DNA from: Cladocopium goreaui
Taxonomy: Eukaryota > Sar > Dinophyceae > Suessiales > Symbiodiniaceae
NCBI GenBank assembly: GCA_947184155.2
Contig: CAMXCT020003724.1
Location: 150,001-214,000 of the forward strand
Reading direction: 5' to 3'
DNA: 64,000 nucleotides
In this document: piece after piece, positions 44,470-57,000 of the stretch
How the letters are laid out: each line of letters begins with the position of its first letter
How positions within the stretch are numbered: the stretch's first letter is position 1
The notes under the pieces: model-generated
What the model was told of the DNA's origin: nothing
The model's database searches: none
Seen by the model: the letters and a program-made list of their open reading frames with translations, nothing else
Position numbers and translations under genes: made by a program

Positions 44470-44710
44470 ATTTGACTATATACAATTGAATAGAATTGAT
44501 TACAAATCGATGATAATTGCCTATATATGACTGAATATAATTGATGACCATTGATGATACTTGACTACATATGATTGACAAAAAAGATGACAATTGATGA
44601 TAATTGACTATAGACAATTGAATATCATTGATTACAAATCGATGATAATTGCCTATATATGATTGAATATAATTGATGACAGCTGATAGTTGATGATAAT
44701 TGACTTAATT
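44470..44710. repeat. ~136-bp tandem duplication rich in TTGATGATAATTG
   Basis: ACAATTGAATAGAATTGATT...ATCGATGATAATTGCC... near 44480 is repeated near 44616 with few changes. Confidence 0.8.
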
Positions 44711-44927
44711 GATCATATATAATTTGTAAGTGCATGATATACTTTACCTCTATCGATCATAATCCAGGTGCGTCAAAAGTGGTTTCTTGAAATTGAAGGA
44801 GCATTGAGAGTTGCAACCCTCAAATCTAGATCAAGAATGGGTCAAAATTGGAGATCTACCCCATTTTGAATGGTTCGTTACGGGTTGGAGTATCTTTTTG
44901 ACCCACTTTCAAAGGTCACTCACTTAC

Positions 44928-44964
44928 CTAGGGCCTTGCGCTGGTTGGTCGGGTTTAATCCCAA
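44928..44964 (-). CDS. Candidate exon: LGLNPTNQRKAL
   Basis: Acceptor CAG in phase 0, LGLNPTNQRKAL plus one base, and a textbook GTAAGT donor. It joins in phase to the exon at 45557-45667, giving VEVLRQLGLNPT, which resembles the helix-plus-LG-x-N-P-T of centrin/calmodulin-type EF-hand proteins. That family link is an inference. Confidence 0.55.
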
Positions 44965-45556
44965 CTGATAGCTACCCTGAAAAAACAAAGAACTCAGGAC
45001 CTGCATTGATGGCAGAAAATCAACACAGAAGTACCAAAACATTCAAAGTTCTACCTGATATCATGCAGTGTAAAACCCATGTGTCATTCGTCGAAATACC
45101 AATCATCCAATCCAATCTTGTCTTGGTGAATTTCCTGTGTACTTCGTGATATCTTCATAGCTGCTATTTCAATCTTCATGTGCATTTCTGAAGTCACCTT
45201 TTTTTGAGTCATGTCGCAATTTCTGCTGGAAATGTAGAAAATACGGTGGATGGAAGAAATCCTGCACCAGTTGATAGATGGTTTATCCCATTATTTATAG
45301 GCTTTCAACCATCCGTCCAAGGTGGTGCCGGATTTCGCAACCATCCACAGTAAACTCCCCATTTGCAGATGATGTGCCTATTCTTTTCCCCTGAAAATGG
45401 CCATAAAATTGGGCTTAAAGCCCAAGAAGTTTTTTCAAACAAATCCAAAAATATCTAGGAATATCTTGGGGAATCTACACCTAGAACTATTTCATCTATT
45501 TCTATAACCTGAAATTTCCAAAAAATTCTTCATGGGTATCATTTCAAAAAAAAGAC

Positions 45557-45667
45557 CTGTCTCAAAACTTCCACCAGTGACCTCTCCAGAAACCTCGCCT
45601 CATCGAGGTCATCTTCACCCTGCTTGCGCAGCTGCTCCAGGAAAAGGCGTTGGATCTTGGATCGCAC
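45557..45667 (-). CDS. Candidate exon: helical, charged
   Basis: Acceptor GGAG|GTG, then exactly thirty-seven codons: VRSKIQRLFLEQLRKQGEDD and LDEARFLERSLVEVLRQ, ending in phase 0 at GTCTTT. It is the longest clean exon outside the retroelement. Amphipathic helices flank an acidic GEDDLDE stretch, compatible with a degenerate EF-hand, but no calcium loop is complete. Confidence 0.65.
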
Positions 45668-45704
45668 CTCCAGCGGAGCCATAAAAGTCGGTGTCCCATG
45701 GTTT

Positions 45705-45858
45705 TTTTCCCATGGATTTTACCATGGATTTTATGGTGGTTTAATGGGATTTTAATGGGATTTTATGGTGGTTTAATGGGATTCTAATGGGATTTTATGG
45801 TGGTTTAATGGGATTTTAATGGAATTTTAATGGGATTTTAATGGGATTTGATAGGATT
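45705..45858. repeat. GGGATTTTAATGG imperfect repeat
   Basis: Units of 12 to 24 bp alternating TTTAATGGGAT and TTTATGGTGG. Confidence 0.8.
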
Positions 45859-45995
45859 TACCCGGCCTGGTTGGTAATGACGGACTAACACATATAGCGA
45901 CATAGAAAATGATGGCCCAGTCGAAATCGAAATCCTTTTCCCATGAACAGCATGGGGATGTTCCATAGTTTTTTGTAAACGTTTACCAGAGGGTA
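45859..45995. mobile_element. Family B inverted-repeat element
   Basis: TACCCGGCCTGGTTGGTAAT at the left and AACGTTTACCAGAGGGTA at the right; 137 bp with an enlarged interior. Confidence 0.7.
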
Positions 45996-46959
45996 ATATG
46001 GGTGAAAACCCAATGGATCATAGAGGCTTTCCCCAAGATTAAACCAGAATAAACCTCTATCTAAGGTGGCGTTCACGTGACGTTCAGCTCGAAAAAAATT
46101 GGTGTTTAACTAACTGTTTAACTAGCTGTTTAACTAACTGTTTGACTAGGGATTAATGGGGATTTCTCACTTGATTGGGCAGAAAATGTGGGGAGTTCAC
46201 TGACAGTTGAATCAAAGATACTCAATGTAGTATCAAGAGCAACATTCTAGTCAAGTATCTTGATTTTAAAGATAGATATAAATAACTACTGACACTACTA
46301 CCATAGTGAGATTGATATCCTATGATATTCTCAAATTTTAACCAAAAAAACTGAGTGTTTTTAATGGTTCACTGGTGTTTCCACCATATTCTTGGCCTAG
46401 AGGTGGTGGCAAGAGAATTCAGCCAAACAATTATGATTCAACCAGCCCCGGCATGAATCAGCAAGTCAAATATGTCAAATATATTCATATAAAATTGTGT
46501 ATATATATAATATATATATATGTCAATGAAAATCAATGGAAGTACTGGCATGATCCTTCAACGTAGTAGATCTGTAAAGTTGTGCTTTTCAAAGCCTCAC
46601 TTTACCAAAGTCGATCGGGATCCATTGGGACATACCAAAAGCTGGCCATGGCAACGGTATCGCACAGTTTGTGTGCAGCCCATTCTCTACATTCTTGATC
46701 TCAAAAATGATACAATAAATGAAACTAAACTCAGAATTTCAACTATCAAGATTATCAAGTCAGACTTTCAACTATCACCAATTTCAACTATCAAGTCATG
46801 TTTCATTGACCTTTTCTCGGGTCAAAACTCTTCCATTTTTCAGGCCACATCCCCTGAGGCGAAAGGACGAAGGCCACACTGTCGCTGGGCTCAAAGTCCA
46901 TGGGAATTCCTTGAACCGTCAAGCATGGCGAACATTGCATGTGGATGAGGTGTCAACAT

Positions 46960-47008
46960 ACATACATATGTATATATATATGTATATATATATGTATATA
47001 TATATAAA
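46960..47008. repeat. TATATATGTA microsatellite
   Basis: Short TATATATGTA run. Confidence 0.6.
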
Positions 47009-47918
47009 AGCATTATATGTAATGTAGGTAAAACAAAAATAAATGTAGTAAATAAATGGTTTATATATATAATGTATGATGTGGATGAGTTTCAACATAA
47101 ATCTATAGGGTATCCCTACATCCACTGGTTCCACATGGGGGGTTCCATAGTCATCGGGGTATCCCCATAGCTGGATGGATGGTTTATTTCATGGAAAATC
47201 CCATCTATAGATGGATGATTTAGGGGTACCACCATTTCAGGAAACCTCCGTATAATATATACATTATAATTATATATATACCATATACCCAGGAAACTAT
47301 TATATACTTAAAACTATAGCAAACATTGAAGTTCTTCATCGTATTTTCAAAATACCGTCTGTTAATCCATATGGCGTGCTGGACAATCCCTCCAGAGTTT
47401 TTTTTGATTTCGCCATGTTTGATGACAGAGGGGGCCGTTTTTTTACATGGGGCTGTCCCAAAGGTCAACACGGTCAACTGAAAACCAGCATAATTGGGGA
47501 CTAACTAGATTCATATTGGAGATTGTTGGGGATATCTGTCCTAATTGAAATTCAAACGTTGAGCATTCTGAGCATGTCAGGTACTGACATGCTGAAAAGA
47601 TCTGAAAAGCAAGTTTTGTCTATGGAGATGGCTGCGTCTCTTGATTCATCAGTGATACATACCCAGCAGGACCCAGCACTGTTGGTGATACCTCCCACAC
47701 TTTCAGGGGGTCAAAGTGACCAATACACAGTCGCTGATTGAAGATACACCATCATCTTGGCTCATCAACCCAAATAAGCTAGGATTTCATCCGCGTTCCA
47801 TTCTAAACCATTAAAAATTCCCCCACTTCGATTCCCAGTTCTCCCTCCATCCAGTCCAGTTTTCCCAACAGCGGCAGCCAAGACACTCTTCAGCAAATGT
47901 ACTCCAACCCTCATGGCC

Positions 47919-47976
47919 GCGGATCGCCGCGGCGATAAACCACACTCTTCAGGGCCTTGTGATTTGGCCCTTGGCC
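47919..47976 (-). CDS. Candidate exon, basic
   Basis: A TTAG acceptor, then QGPNHKALKSVVYRRGDP and a GC donor (GCCATG). GC-rich island in AT-rich DNA. Unassigned. Confidence 0.4.
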
Positions 47977-48117
47977 TAACTCACTCGGCCGCCGAACCAA
48001 CCAACTCGGAATCACGTTGAAAAAAAGAAAATCCACCAAAAATGGAGGTGTCCGAAAACTTTTCTTAGCCCTAAATTGCCCGGAAAAATCCTCCATTCTA
48101 ATGGTATCTGATGGTAT

Positions 48118-48237
48118 CTGGTTGGTGGTATACCTACCCCTCTGAAAAATGATGGAGTGAAAGTCAGATTGGATCATCATCCCAAGTATTGGGGAAAATA
48201 AGACTTTTTTTAGTTCATGTTCCAAACCACCAACCAG
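48118..48237. mobile_element. Family A inverted-repeat element
   Basis: CTGGTTGGTGGTATACC at the left and CCAAACCACCAACCAG at the right; 120 bp, slightly expanded interior. Confidence 0.85.
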
Positions 48238-48905
48238 GTATGTTCCATTCTAAACCATCTATTTTTTGGGATCTCCCGTTTATGGAATCCCATTTGGAAT
48301 CGGCACATCATGGGACATGTTCAGGGGGACATCTCGGGTAGCAGGGACCCAATGGCCCAGTGGTAGGTGATTTACTTATTTAATATGGTGATGTTCCATA
48401 GCTATATGAGTTTACCAGAAGTTGTGATAAGATCGTGGTCCTTAGTTTATGATGGTCATCGATTAGCTCTGACTCAAGGCTTAGCTTTGTCCTTTCGAGC
48501 CAAGCAAGACAGGCGCAGTGACAAGAATACGAAGGACGGATATACAACACATATTCAGTACTGATCTTATACAACACATATTCAGTAATGATCCAAGCAT
48601 TGATTTTTCATCCACTACTGTGTTGAAATCCACCATCCTCCCAAGCACGATGATTTTTCCCCCGTGTTTCAGTGATTCCCTACGCCCTACGCAAACCCTT
48701 TCAGATCCCCACAAAAAAATGCGAGGCGAAAACCGGGACGTTTCAAGTGCTTGAACCACCATTCTCAGTGATTACAACACTTCCCCCTCTGGCTATTTGT
48801 TCCATAGCTATGGAAGCCTTAGCCCATAGACATAGATGATTTATGTATAATCATATATGACCATGTATATACCTATTAAAAGAATGGTGGATTTTCTTCT
48901 GCCTT

Positions 48906-48980
48906 GTCCAGTTCACCAGTCTGAACCGGGGGGTAAACCGCCACTGGGCTTGGCACTTCCTCACCCAGCCAGGACCACAA
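48906..48980 (-). CDS. Candidate exon, uncertain frame
   Basis: After a GCCAG acceptor the minus strand reads LWSWLGEEVPSPVAVYPPVQ. GC-rich and open, but the donor is not clear. Confidence 0.3.
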
Positions 48981-49451
48981 CTGGCAGACGTGAACATCGG
49001 CGTTAGTGGCTTGGTTTATGGTGAAAACATGGGGAAAAACAATGTTAACAATGGAGTGGTTTGTTGGAAAAAAAAAACTTCTGTTTTAACATGGTTTTAA
49101 TAAACTGTAACATACTGTAACTATAGTTTTAAGTGAATGATGTGGTTTGCTCAGATTTCTGAACGGACAAATGTTCACGGCATAGCTTCGCTTCTTTGGT
49201 TTGTCAAGGATGTTGATCCTCGGCGATGCCACAGCTTTTGGGAATGGCAGTCTGGGGGATTCTTGATGCTTTTGGCCAACAAAAGCCAAGGGAGTTCATC
49301 GAAAAAAACAGGATGAACTTGGAAAAAATGGAGATGTTGATTGAATTAACCAAAATATGGGGGTTATTTAATCACCCCAACCAACTTTTCGAAATCATCT
49401 GCCTCAGACAACCACCATTCAGAGGACTTTCTGACGCCAATTCTTGGATAC

Positions 49452-49494
49452 CATCTATGATGGTCCCCCCGATGTCCGGGCAAATTGTCATTTC
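49452..49494 (-). CDS. Candidate exon, unknown protein
   Basis: A GGAG acceptor, then EMTICPDIGGTIID plus one base and a GTATCC donor. In line with the exon at 50234-50313 in strand and spacing. No family recognised. Confidence 0.4.
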
Positions 49495-49802
49495 CTCCGG
49501 TAAACAAACACGGCAATGGAATAATTATATAGCCCAATTCTAGATGTTTTTTCCATTAAGACTCCATTTAAAGCCTCCACTTTCTAGGACATTTCCAAGC
49601 TAGCCATGTTTGATTAGAGGAGGGTAATTTAAAAACCTGAAATGTTGGTGGCAAGCTGCCTACCGGCCTGAATGACCAGCACCTGAACAGGATTTTTTCA
49701 GAACAACGATATTCAGTTCTTTGGTTATTTTGGTGAGTAATGGTTGGCTCAATCCCAATGATTGTTGGTTTTTGTTTTCCGCATGTTGCCTTTTTCTTCT
49801 CC

Positions 49803-49906
49803 TACCCTCTGGTAAACTAACATAGCTATGGAAAATCACCATTTTTCATGGAAAAACTCACTATAAATGGCCATTTTCAATAGCTACGTTAGTTTACCAG
49901 AGGGTA
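49803..49906. mobile_element. Family B inverted-repeat element, best-preserved copy
   Basis: TACCCTCTGGTAAACTAACA plus TAGCTAT at the left mirrored by ATAGCTACGTTAGTTTACCA plus GAGGGTA at the right: a ~27-bp near-perfect terminal inverted repeat in 104 bp. The interior is itself quasi-palindromic (AAAATCACCATTTTTCATGG / TCACTATAAATGGCCATTTT). Confidence 0.92.
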
Positions 49907-50095
49907 ATATCACTGGATACTCCAATCCCAATGTGTTATTGGAAGAATCCTCATTGCTGGCGAATTCCCCCCATGTTTCCCGCTCGAAGCCCTAAAATTG
50001 TTTGCGAAATCCCCATTTCAATCATTGGATATACCATCTGGTTATTTAATATTATCTGGTTATTTACCTATTCAATGGGATTATCTAATATTATC

Positions 50096-50220
50096 TACCA
50101 TCTGGTTATGACTAACAGTTCGCCATGGAAAGATCCACCATGCTATTAAGTTCGGTAAACCATCTATTTCGATTAGGGCCATCTATACCATGGCAAACTG
50201 TTAGTCATAACCAGATGGTA
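50096..50220. mobile_element. Family B element, GGTTAT subfamily, long hairpin
   Basis: TACCATCTGGTTATGACTAA plus CAGTTCGCCATGG at the left against CCATGGCAAACTGTTAGTCA plus TAACCAGATGGTA at the right: over 30 bp of nearly perfect inverted repeat in 125 bp. Confidence 0.9.
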
Positions 50221-50233
50221 TGTCTAAATCCAC

Positions 50234-50313
50234 ATGGCCAGCTTGGGTTGAACATAGTTGAACTTCTCCATGGCTAAAATCGCTGCGACTTCTCCAGTCG
50301 GCATGTGCCTCCC
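50234..50313 (-). CDS. Candidate exon, unknown protein
   Basis: A strong polypyrimidine tract (CTTCTTCCTCTCTTCC) and GAAG acceptor precede GRHMPTGEVAAILAMEKFNY then VQPKLA, with GC or GT donors at the end. A second frame (GEAHADWRSRSDFSHGEVQ) is also open and would fit the phase of the exon at 52265-52319, so the frame is not settled. Confidence 0.45.
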
Positions 50314-50859
50314 CTTCGGAAGAGAGGAAGAAGGTCTGAGACTCACCCACTGCAACAGCCACCAAGCGGCCCTGATTGGGATTTCAATGGAGATTTTTTG
50401 CTGGGGGAAAAATCCAACTGGGGATTTTTGCTGGTGACTCTGCTGGTGACTTAGCGCTATTTTCATATGAGAAGATCATGGGAATTTCACCATGGAACCC
50501 ATGGGAATCGCCAAGTTGGACGGGAAGATTATCGGTGATTAACTAATGTTGATGAATAGATTAATATGGTGTATAGAATGAATATTGCCCTCCATTTTTT
50601 GGGGGGGAGCTATTTTCATATAATGAGAATATCTTGGGAGAATATGATACCATACTATGGGAAGCTTATCTTGATGGGATGGGAAAAATAAGGGGATTTT
50701 GTTGTGATTAATAGTGATGAATGGTGATTAACCTTTATGAATCACCTATAAATGTCCTCATGTCCTCATGGTCTCACGGTGGGAGCTCTTTTTTCATACT
50801 TGAAGGATGCCACGAATCGTAAGTGGTGAATAACCACATTATGTTATACCCCAGTTATA

Positions 50860-50983
50860 TACAAGGTGGTGCCCCCAGATATAAGTCGGTTTATAACCCC
50901 CATTAAGTATTGGCATGTCTACCATAAACCCAAGTTATTGGAGTGATAAACCAACTTAGCTAACTATGGGGCACCACCTTGTA
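50860..50983. mobile_element. Family C inverted-repeat element
   Basis: TACAAGGTGGTGCCCCC at the left and GGGGCACCACCTTGTA at the right, 124 bp, with TA at both ends. Confidence 0.9.
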
Positions 50984-51477
50984 TGGGATAGCCCCCCGAA
51001 TGGGACTGGCTGACTAGGGTTAGTCTCACCACTCACGATTCGTGGGATGATCCTCCGAATCGAATCGTATAGGTGTTCTGAAGATCAAGACTGCCTTGGG
51101 TTTTCCCCAGCACTGCAAGGATTCCAGTATATAATTACTTATCAAAATTACCATCAACACGTGCCTAGGAAGGTATACCAAAAAAAAACACTCATTTATG
51201 AAGCCACATAATTAAAAGTAATTTACCAGCTATTTACTACTGTTGCAGCTATTTGATAGCTATTTACCAGTTTCTTGCTGGCGGTACTATTTACCAGTCA
51301 TGTTGGACTTTGACGTATAGCTGGTGAACAGCTATTGGATTAGTGATAAATACTGGGACATGTGGTGAATAGCTTCAAAATCATCTGTAAATTACTGGCA
51401 ATTATGTTGGGCAATTATGATGGTGAATTGCTGCCAATTAGTATTTACTGAGCAAATGTTGATGGTAATCTTTATTA

Positions 51478-51585
51478 TACCCTCTGGTTATTTCACATAG
51501 CCATGTTATAGATGGCCCATTTATAGATGGTTTACCTATTAAAAATGGTGATTTTCCATGGCGAACTGTTAAATAACCAGAGGGT
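51478..51585. mobile_element. Family B element, GGTTAT subfamily
   Basis: TACCCTCTGGTTATTTCACA at the left and CTGTTAAATAACCAGAGGGT at the right; 108 bp. Confidence 0.87.
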
Positions 51586-51836
51586 GTATTTTTTGTAAAT
51601 ACCAGTAAAGTACCGGAAAGTGCTGGGGATATCCATTGCATCCCTTGCCGTGTTGTGAAAAAAAATGTTTGCAGCCCACAAATCACTGGGTTGGTTCGGG
51701 GGATGTAAGAAGCCAAAGTTTTACCATATGGGCGACATCACAACTTCGAACCATATTTGCGACCGCGATTTTGTTGATGAAATTTTGCGAAAAATTGTAA
51801 CTTCGTGTAACTTCGTGTTACTGTAAAATCAATGTT

Positions 51837-51955
51837 CACCGCCCCTTAGATAGCTAAGTTCGATTATAACTCCAACAACTATGGTTTATGGTACACAAAT
51901 AACTATAGCTACTGGGGTTTATAAACAACTTATAACTAGAGGGCCCCACATTGTA
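51837..51955. mobile_element. Family C element, eroded
   Basis: CACCGCCCCTTAGATAGCTA at the left and AGGGCCCCACATTGTA at the right, with the family interior (ATTATAACTCCAACAACTAT, GGGGTTTATAAAC). Confidence 0.65.
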
Positions 51956-52264
51956 AGGTTGGTTGGCCGTTTTGAGGCGTGGGTTTCTGCTCACCTCTTC
52001 ATATCGCAGTGAGAATTTGAGCCGTTGGATTTTCCACATGGTTTTCTTCCTTCTGGAGGCTATATATGATATCTACATATGCAATATCAGTCACTGAAAA
52101 AAAAAAATATCATCCCCATTTATATAGATATATGTGCAGTATGTGTACATGTATATATATATATATATATATGAATACACATAGAGATATGGTGGGTTCC
52201 ATATTTATATGGCTACCCGGTTTTCCATGGGGTTTTCCCATGAAAATCCTGTGGCGATCCCAAC

Positions 52265-52319
52265 CATCGCCGGCCTCAGGTTCCTCGCTCCCATCCGTCA
52301 CGTGGATTTCCCGCACCGC
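52265..52319 (-). CDS. RCC1 gene exon 7: acidic tail segment
   Basis: CTCAG acceptor, [18 protein letters not shown] plus one base, GTTGGG donor. Phase 0 entry fits the exon at 54809-54868. Acidic and not itself diagnostic of RCC1. Confidence 0.6.
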
Positions 52320-52385
52320 CTGAGCTGGAAAAAAACCACCTAAGTGGATCCAACTGGCAGGATTTCTTCCGATTGGAGAGGGGTA

Positions 52386-52417
<32 letters not shown>

Positions 52418-53969
52418 ATATATATATTGTACATATATTATACATAATTACATCATATAAAATAAATAAATAAATTGTTTTTTGGGGCTGAGCTTGGTAG
52501 GATTTGGGGATGTGCGGGATTTACCCAACAGATTTTAGAGTCGTAAAGATTTCGCAACCAAGGGATACCCTCGGAGAAAATACCATGGAAATATCCAGAC
52601 GAAACTAGCGAAATCACATCGGATCGTCTCACTGAATCACAAAGCTGCGAAATGTCACCAATCTTAACCTGGGTGATGGTGCCAATCAATCAGGTTCTAA
52701 AACTCAGGTGCCAGTTATTTACACGATATGTACATATATGTACAACTCAACATCCAGAAACCCGAAGAAATGTCTATATAAACGTTGAGGTTCCTACCTT
52801 TTGGTCAACAAGCATGGCGTGCTGGAAATATCCAATTTGTAGATTATCTACAGGTAGTATGTGTCCATCTAACCATGTGACCAAAAGACATTGGAATGAT
52901 GTGCGACAAGAAAACTCATCGAGGCGGCTTTGGGCCCTCCTGAATTCAACCCAAATGCCATTTATATCTCACAATCTACCCTCTGGTAAACTAACATAAC
53001 TATGGAAAACCACCATATTCCACTGTATTCCACTATTTTTCATGGGTAAATCAACGATTTCGACTGGGCCATTTTCCATAGCTATGTAGCAATCCTTACT
53101 AGACTCTACCCATTTTGAATTGCTCGTGAATCCACCAGATAGTGAATTCCACCAGGACCATGTTGTTGCTGGTCAAATCCCACTGTTTACTGGTAAAAGC
53201 GCCATCTCTTTCCTGGTAAACTCACCATCTCTACTGGTCAAAATCACCATCTAAAAACTGATCAAATCACGTGTTTGTTTTGCGGGTAAAAATCCCTAAA
53301 ATTGCAGCTGAAATCACCATGATGACATGATGATAAACATTAAACATCCTCAATTTCTGGTGAAAAAATCACCGGAAAAGACGTCGTTCAGAGGTCACAA
53401 CTTGGTCGCCTGTGTAGAGGTCACTTTGGACACTCCAGGTTCAGCGGCTGGTAGACCACCTGTGGTCAAGCGGCTTAATGTACATCTATACTATATATAG
53501 TATATATATATAGAGTGTATAATATATATATATAGTATATATAGAGTATATATATATATAGTGTATATAGAGTGTATATATGCATGTAGTGTGTGTGTGT
53601 ATATATGTGTAGCGTGTGTATGTATGTATGTATGTATGTATGTATGTATGTATGTATGTATGTATGTATGTATGTATGTATGTATATATGTATATATGTA
53701 TATATGTATATATGTATATATGTATATATATAGTGTGTATATATATATACACATAGTGTGTGTGTATATATATATACATATATAGTGTATATACATGTAT
53801 ACAATGCATATCATGAATAGTTTCTGTTAATATTTGGGATTATGCCGTTTTGGATAGATCGATGCTGAGACAAACCTCTGCATATTGAGGAGATCATCCA
53901 TTGGTACCCGCCTCATGGGTAGCACAGCTCACGCACACATTATACATGTGTATCCATGTGTATGTCTAT

Positions 53970-54005
<36 letters not shown>

Positions 54006-57000
54006 GTAGGTAGATAGATAGATAGATAGATAGCTATACACTGATACATATACCCTCACAATCCCTCATAAAGACCAAGCAAGCTAACAGTTCGATGTCG
54101 ATAACCCACTATTTGTAGATCATTTTCCACCTCTTTTTGTATCCGGGACTTTCACCATAGGTTGGCCAGGTCACTAATGGATGGGATTCAAACCAGAATA
54201 TGGCTGGTTCATGATATTTACATTAGTGACAATATCTAAACAATATCACTCATGTTGACTAGTTTATGAGATTGCTTTACTAAGATTATTTAACTTGTCA
54301 CCGAACATAAAATATGATGTACAACCTTGGGAGCTTGATGCTTCACCTGCATCGATCCAACTTCGCAAGGTTGGATGGAAGAAAATCCAGTGACTGGAGT
54401 GTTTTAAGTTCCCACTTTTTGAAGCGAAAAGGTGATGCAATAATCCAAAATGCCATAAATAAAAACCAAACGTTGATGTGTTTGATGTTTAACGTGACCA
54501 TGGGACCAAATCTGAGCCCCAAACCACTGATGAAGGGCCGCCCAGTGCTGCTCAAAAAGACCTGAAAGTGGCTGGGTGGCTCTGAACAAAATCTGGAATT
54601 CTGGTGCCATCCCCATTACCAGTGAAAGTTTGCTAGTTGAATCCACCAAAGTTTGTTGCTTCAATCATGGTCAATCTTGACTATTCCAAAAAAAATATTT
54701 TGCTGTTAATGGTTATTTTCCGTTTATAGCAAAAAAAAACTATAACTAAAAGATTAAAGTACCCATCCAATGTTGCTTTAATCCCCCGAACCTCCCCCAA
54801 AGAAAGGCCCGGGCCGAGTGGTTTCGCCCGGCGCAGAAGTGGCTGATCTGCTCGTCGCCCAGAAGGGCCTGGAAGAAAGCAGGAAAAATGGCATCCCTTC
54901 CCCCTAATAAACACCCCTAAATGGTCCAATTCTATGTGAAGATTCCCCACTAAACCATGGTTTCTGTACTTAATATTAGGGGGATTAGACCAAATAGATT
55001 TAATGTACTGACAAATATAAATCGAAATAATAATAGCATTTTTTTGCAAAAAAATAATCGGACTATCAATACGAATAATGACAATATCAATGGCTGGAAT
55101 ATGCATAGTAGATATGAATACTATAGAAAGAGACGAGCAGATAGATCGTATACATTTATAAATAGTGTAGAAACATGTGTAAAATGAGCAAATGTGGGAT
55201 AGACAGATGTTGATCAATATTTATATATATATATGTGTGTATATGATTATTTATATGAGAGACAGAGATGTAATTTCATACATCTACATATAATGTGTAT
55301 ATAGATATATCCTCTGATTAACATAGCTATGGCATAGATGGCCCATAGAAATATATTGTAAACACTGATGATAAACCCATATTAAAAATGATGCTTTTCC
55401 AGTTCATTGCGTAACAAATAACCAGATGGTATATATCGTAAGCAATCAACGCAAAAGGTGTCATATCACCAATGACATTTCGAAAAATGATTACTTTCTA
55501 ATAGATTAATAGATTGTCCAATCCCTTCGAATTTTGTCATTGCACTATGATTCATCAACATGAATCAACATGATATTCTTCAAAACTAGTTGAAAAATCC
55601 GTGAAATCAGTGACCCATCAATGGTGGGCAACATCCTTCCACCCATCAACTGCTGTGCTCATTGCCTGCAACTGCTGGGCAGCCGCAGGCGTCTTTCCAT
55701 CATGCTCCGTACCCAGCCTCGGCCGGAAATTTACCCCTACTCTGGGCGATGGTGAAACGCTGAATTGTAATATGGGGATAAATCCCTAAACAAAGATGAT
55801 AAATATGATTTTTATATCATGATAATGGGGATAAATCCCTATATCTATAAATGATAATATGGGGATACCTAAAATTATCATTATGATAAATATGATCTAT
55901 GATAAATCCCTATTATGGTTTAAAAAAAAAAAAAACGTTATGTAATATAAGGTTATCCCCATATAATTCACCATTAATACACTTCACTGACCTGAAATTT
56001 CGGATCATTTTGGGAGACTTGCCCCGACGACAGAGGCATCACTCCAGTGACGTCACGTTACGTGAGGTCGTTCTAATTGATACAGTCTGGGGCATTCCAA
56101 ACGCATAGTGATGATACTGATTCCGATTGATTCCGGAATTGTATGAACTCGGGAATACGACGGACGACTGGGAAGTGTAAGGACTTGGATATCTTTCCTG
56201 GCATATTGATTCTAAGATTAGGGATATTTCAACCACAAAACACGTAGCATTCATCACGGATTGTGGATATCAGGTGGCTGCCATGGCAATTCAGCGTCAA
56301 TTCACCATTTCCTGGAGCCAAGGGCTCCAATTTCATACAGTGCTTGGATTCTTCATCCATCAGGTAGCTTCAAAAGCCCTTGAGATTAATACCCTCTGGT
56401 AATTTGCTACATAGCTCTTGAAAATGCTGATTTAGTTCGTTGATTTACCCATTAAAAATGGCTGGATCTTTCCATCGTTTTTGGTTAACGTTTACCAGGC
56501 CAGGTAACCACTCGGTGGTGCTGGTGAGATCCCCATAGCTAGTTACAGTAACTACCAGGGTAGTTAGGTGGAATACATCCAAGATGTTGGTTATACCATG
56601 TTTACTATAAATTGGCACTTGTCCAGTTTCTACAAGTGTTAGTTACCAAGTGACAACATATATATATATATATATCTACTCGGCTTCACATGTCCGTTAG
56701 TTACCCACTGGAAATTTAAGATATGGAAAATCACCATAAATATCGGTGTATTGCCTGGTATATAAATCATCGAACGCAATGTTTGCATGGCTTCCACTTC
56801 GCAAACTCGTAGTTTGCCACAGGACCCCAGCTGACCATGGCCATTGGCGCCCCAAGCAAAGACCTGCAGGCCAACAGTGCAATGATGATTTAAGAGGATT
56901 TGAGGGGATTTATTGGAGTCTAATGGGAGTTTAATGGAGTTTCATGGGATCTGATGGTATTTGGTGGAGTTTGATGAGAGTTATAATATAGGTTAATGGA

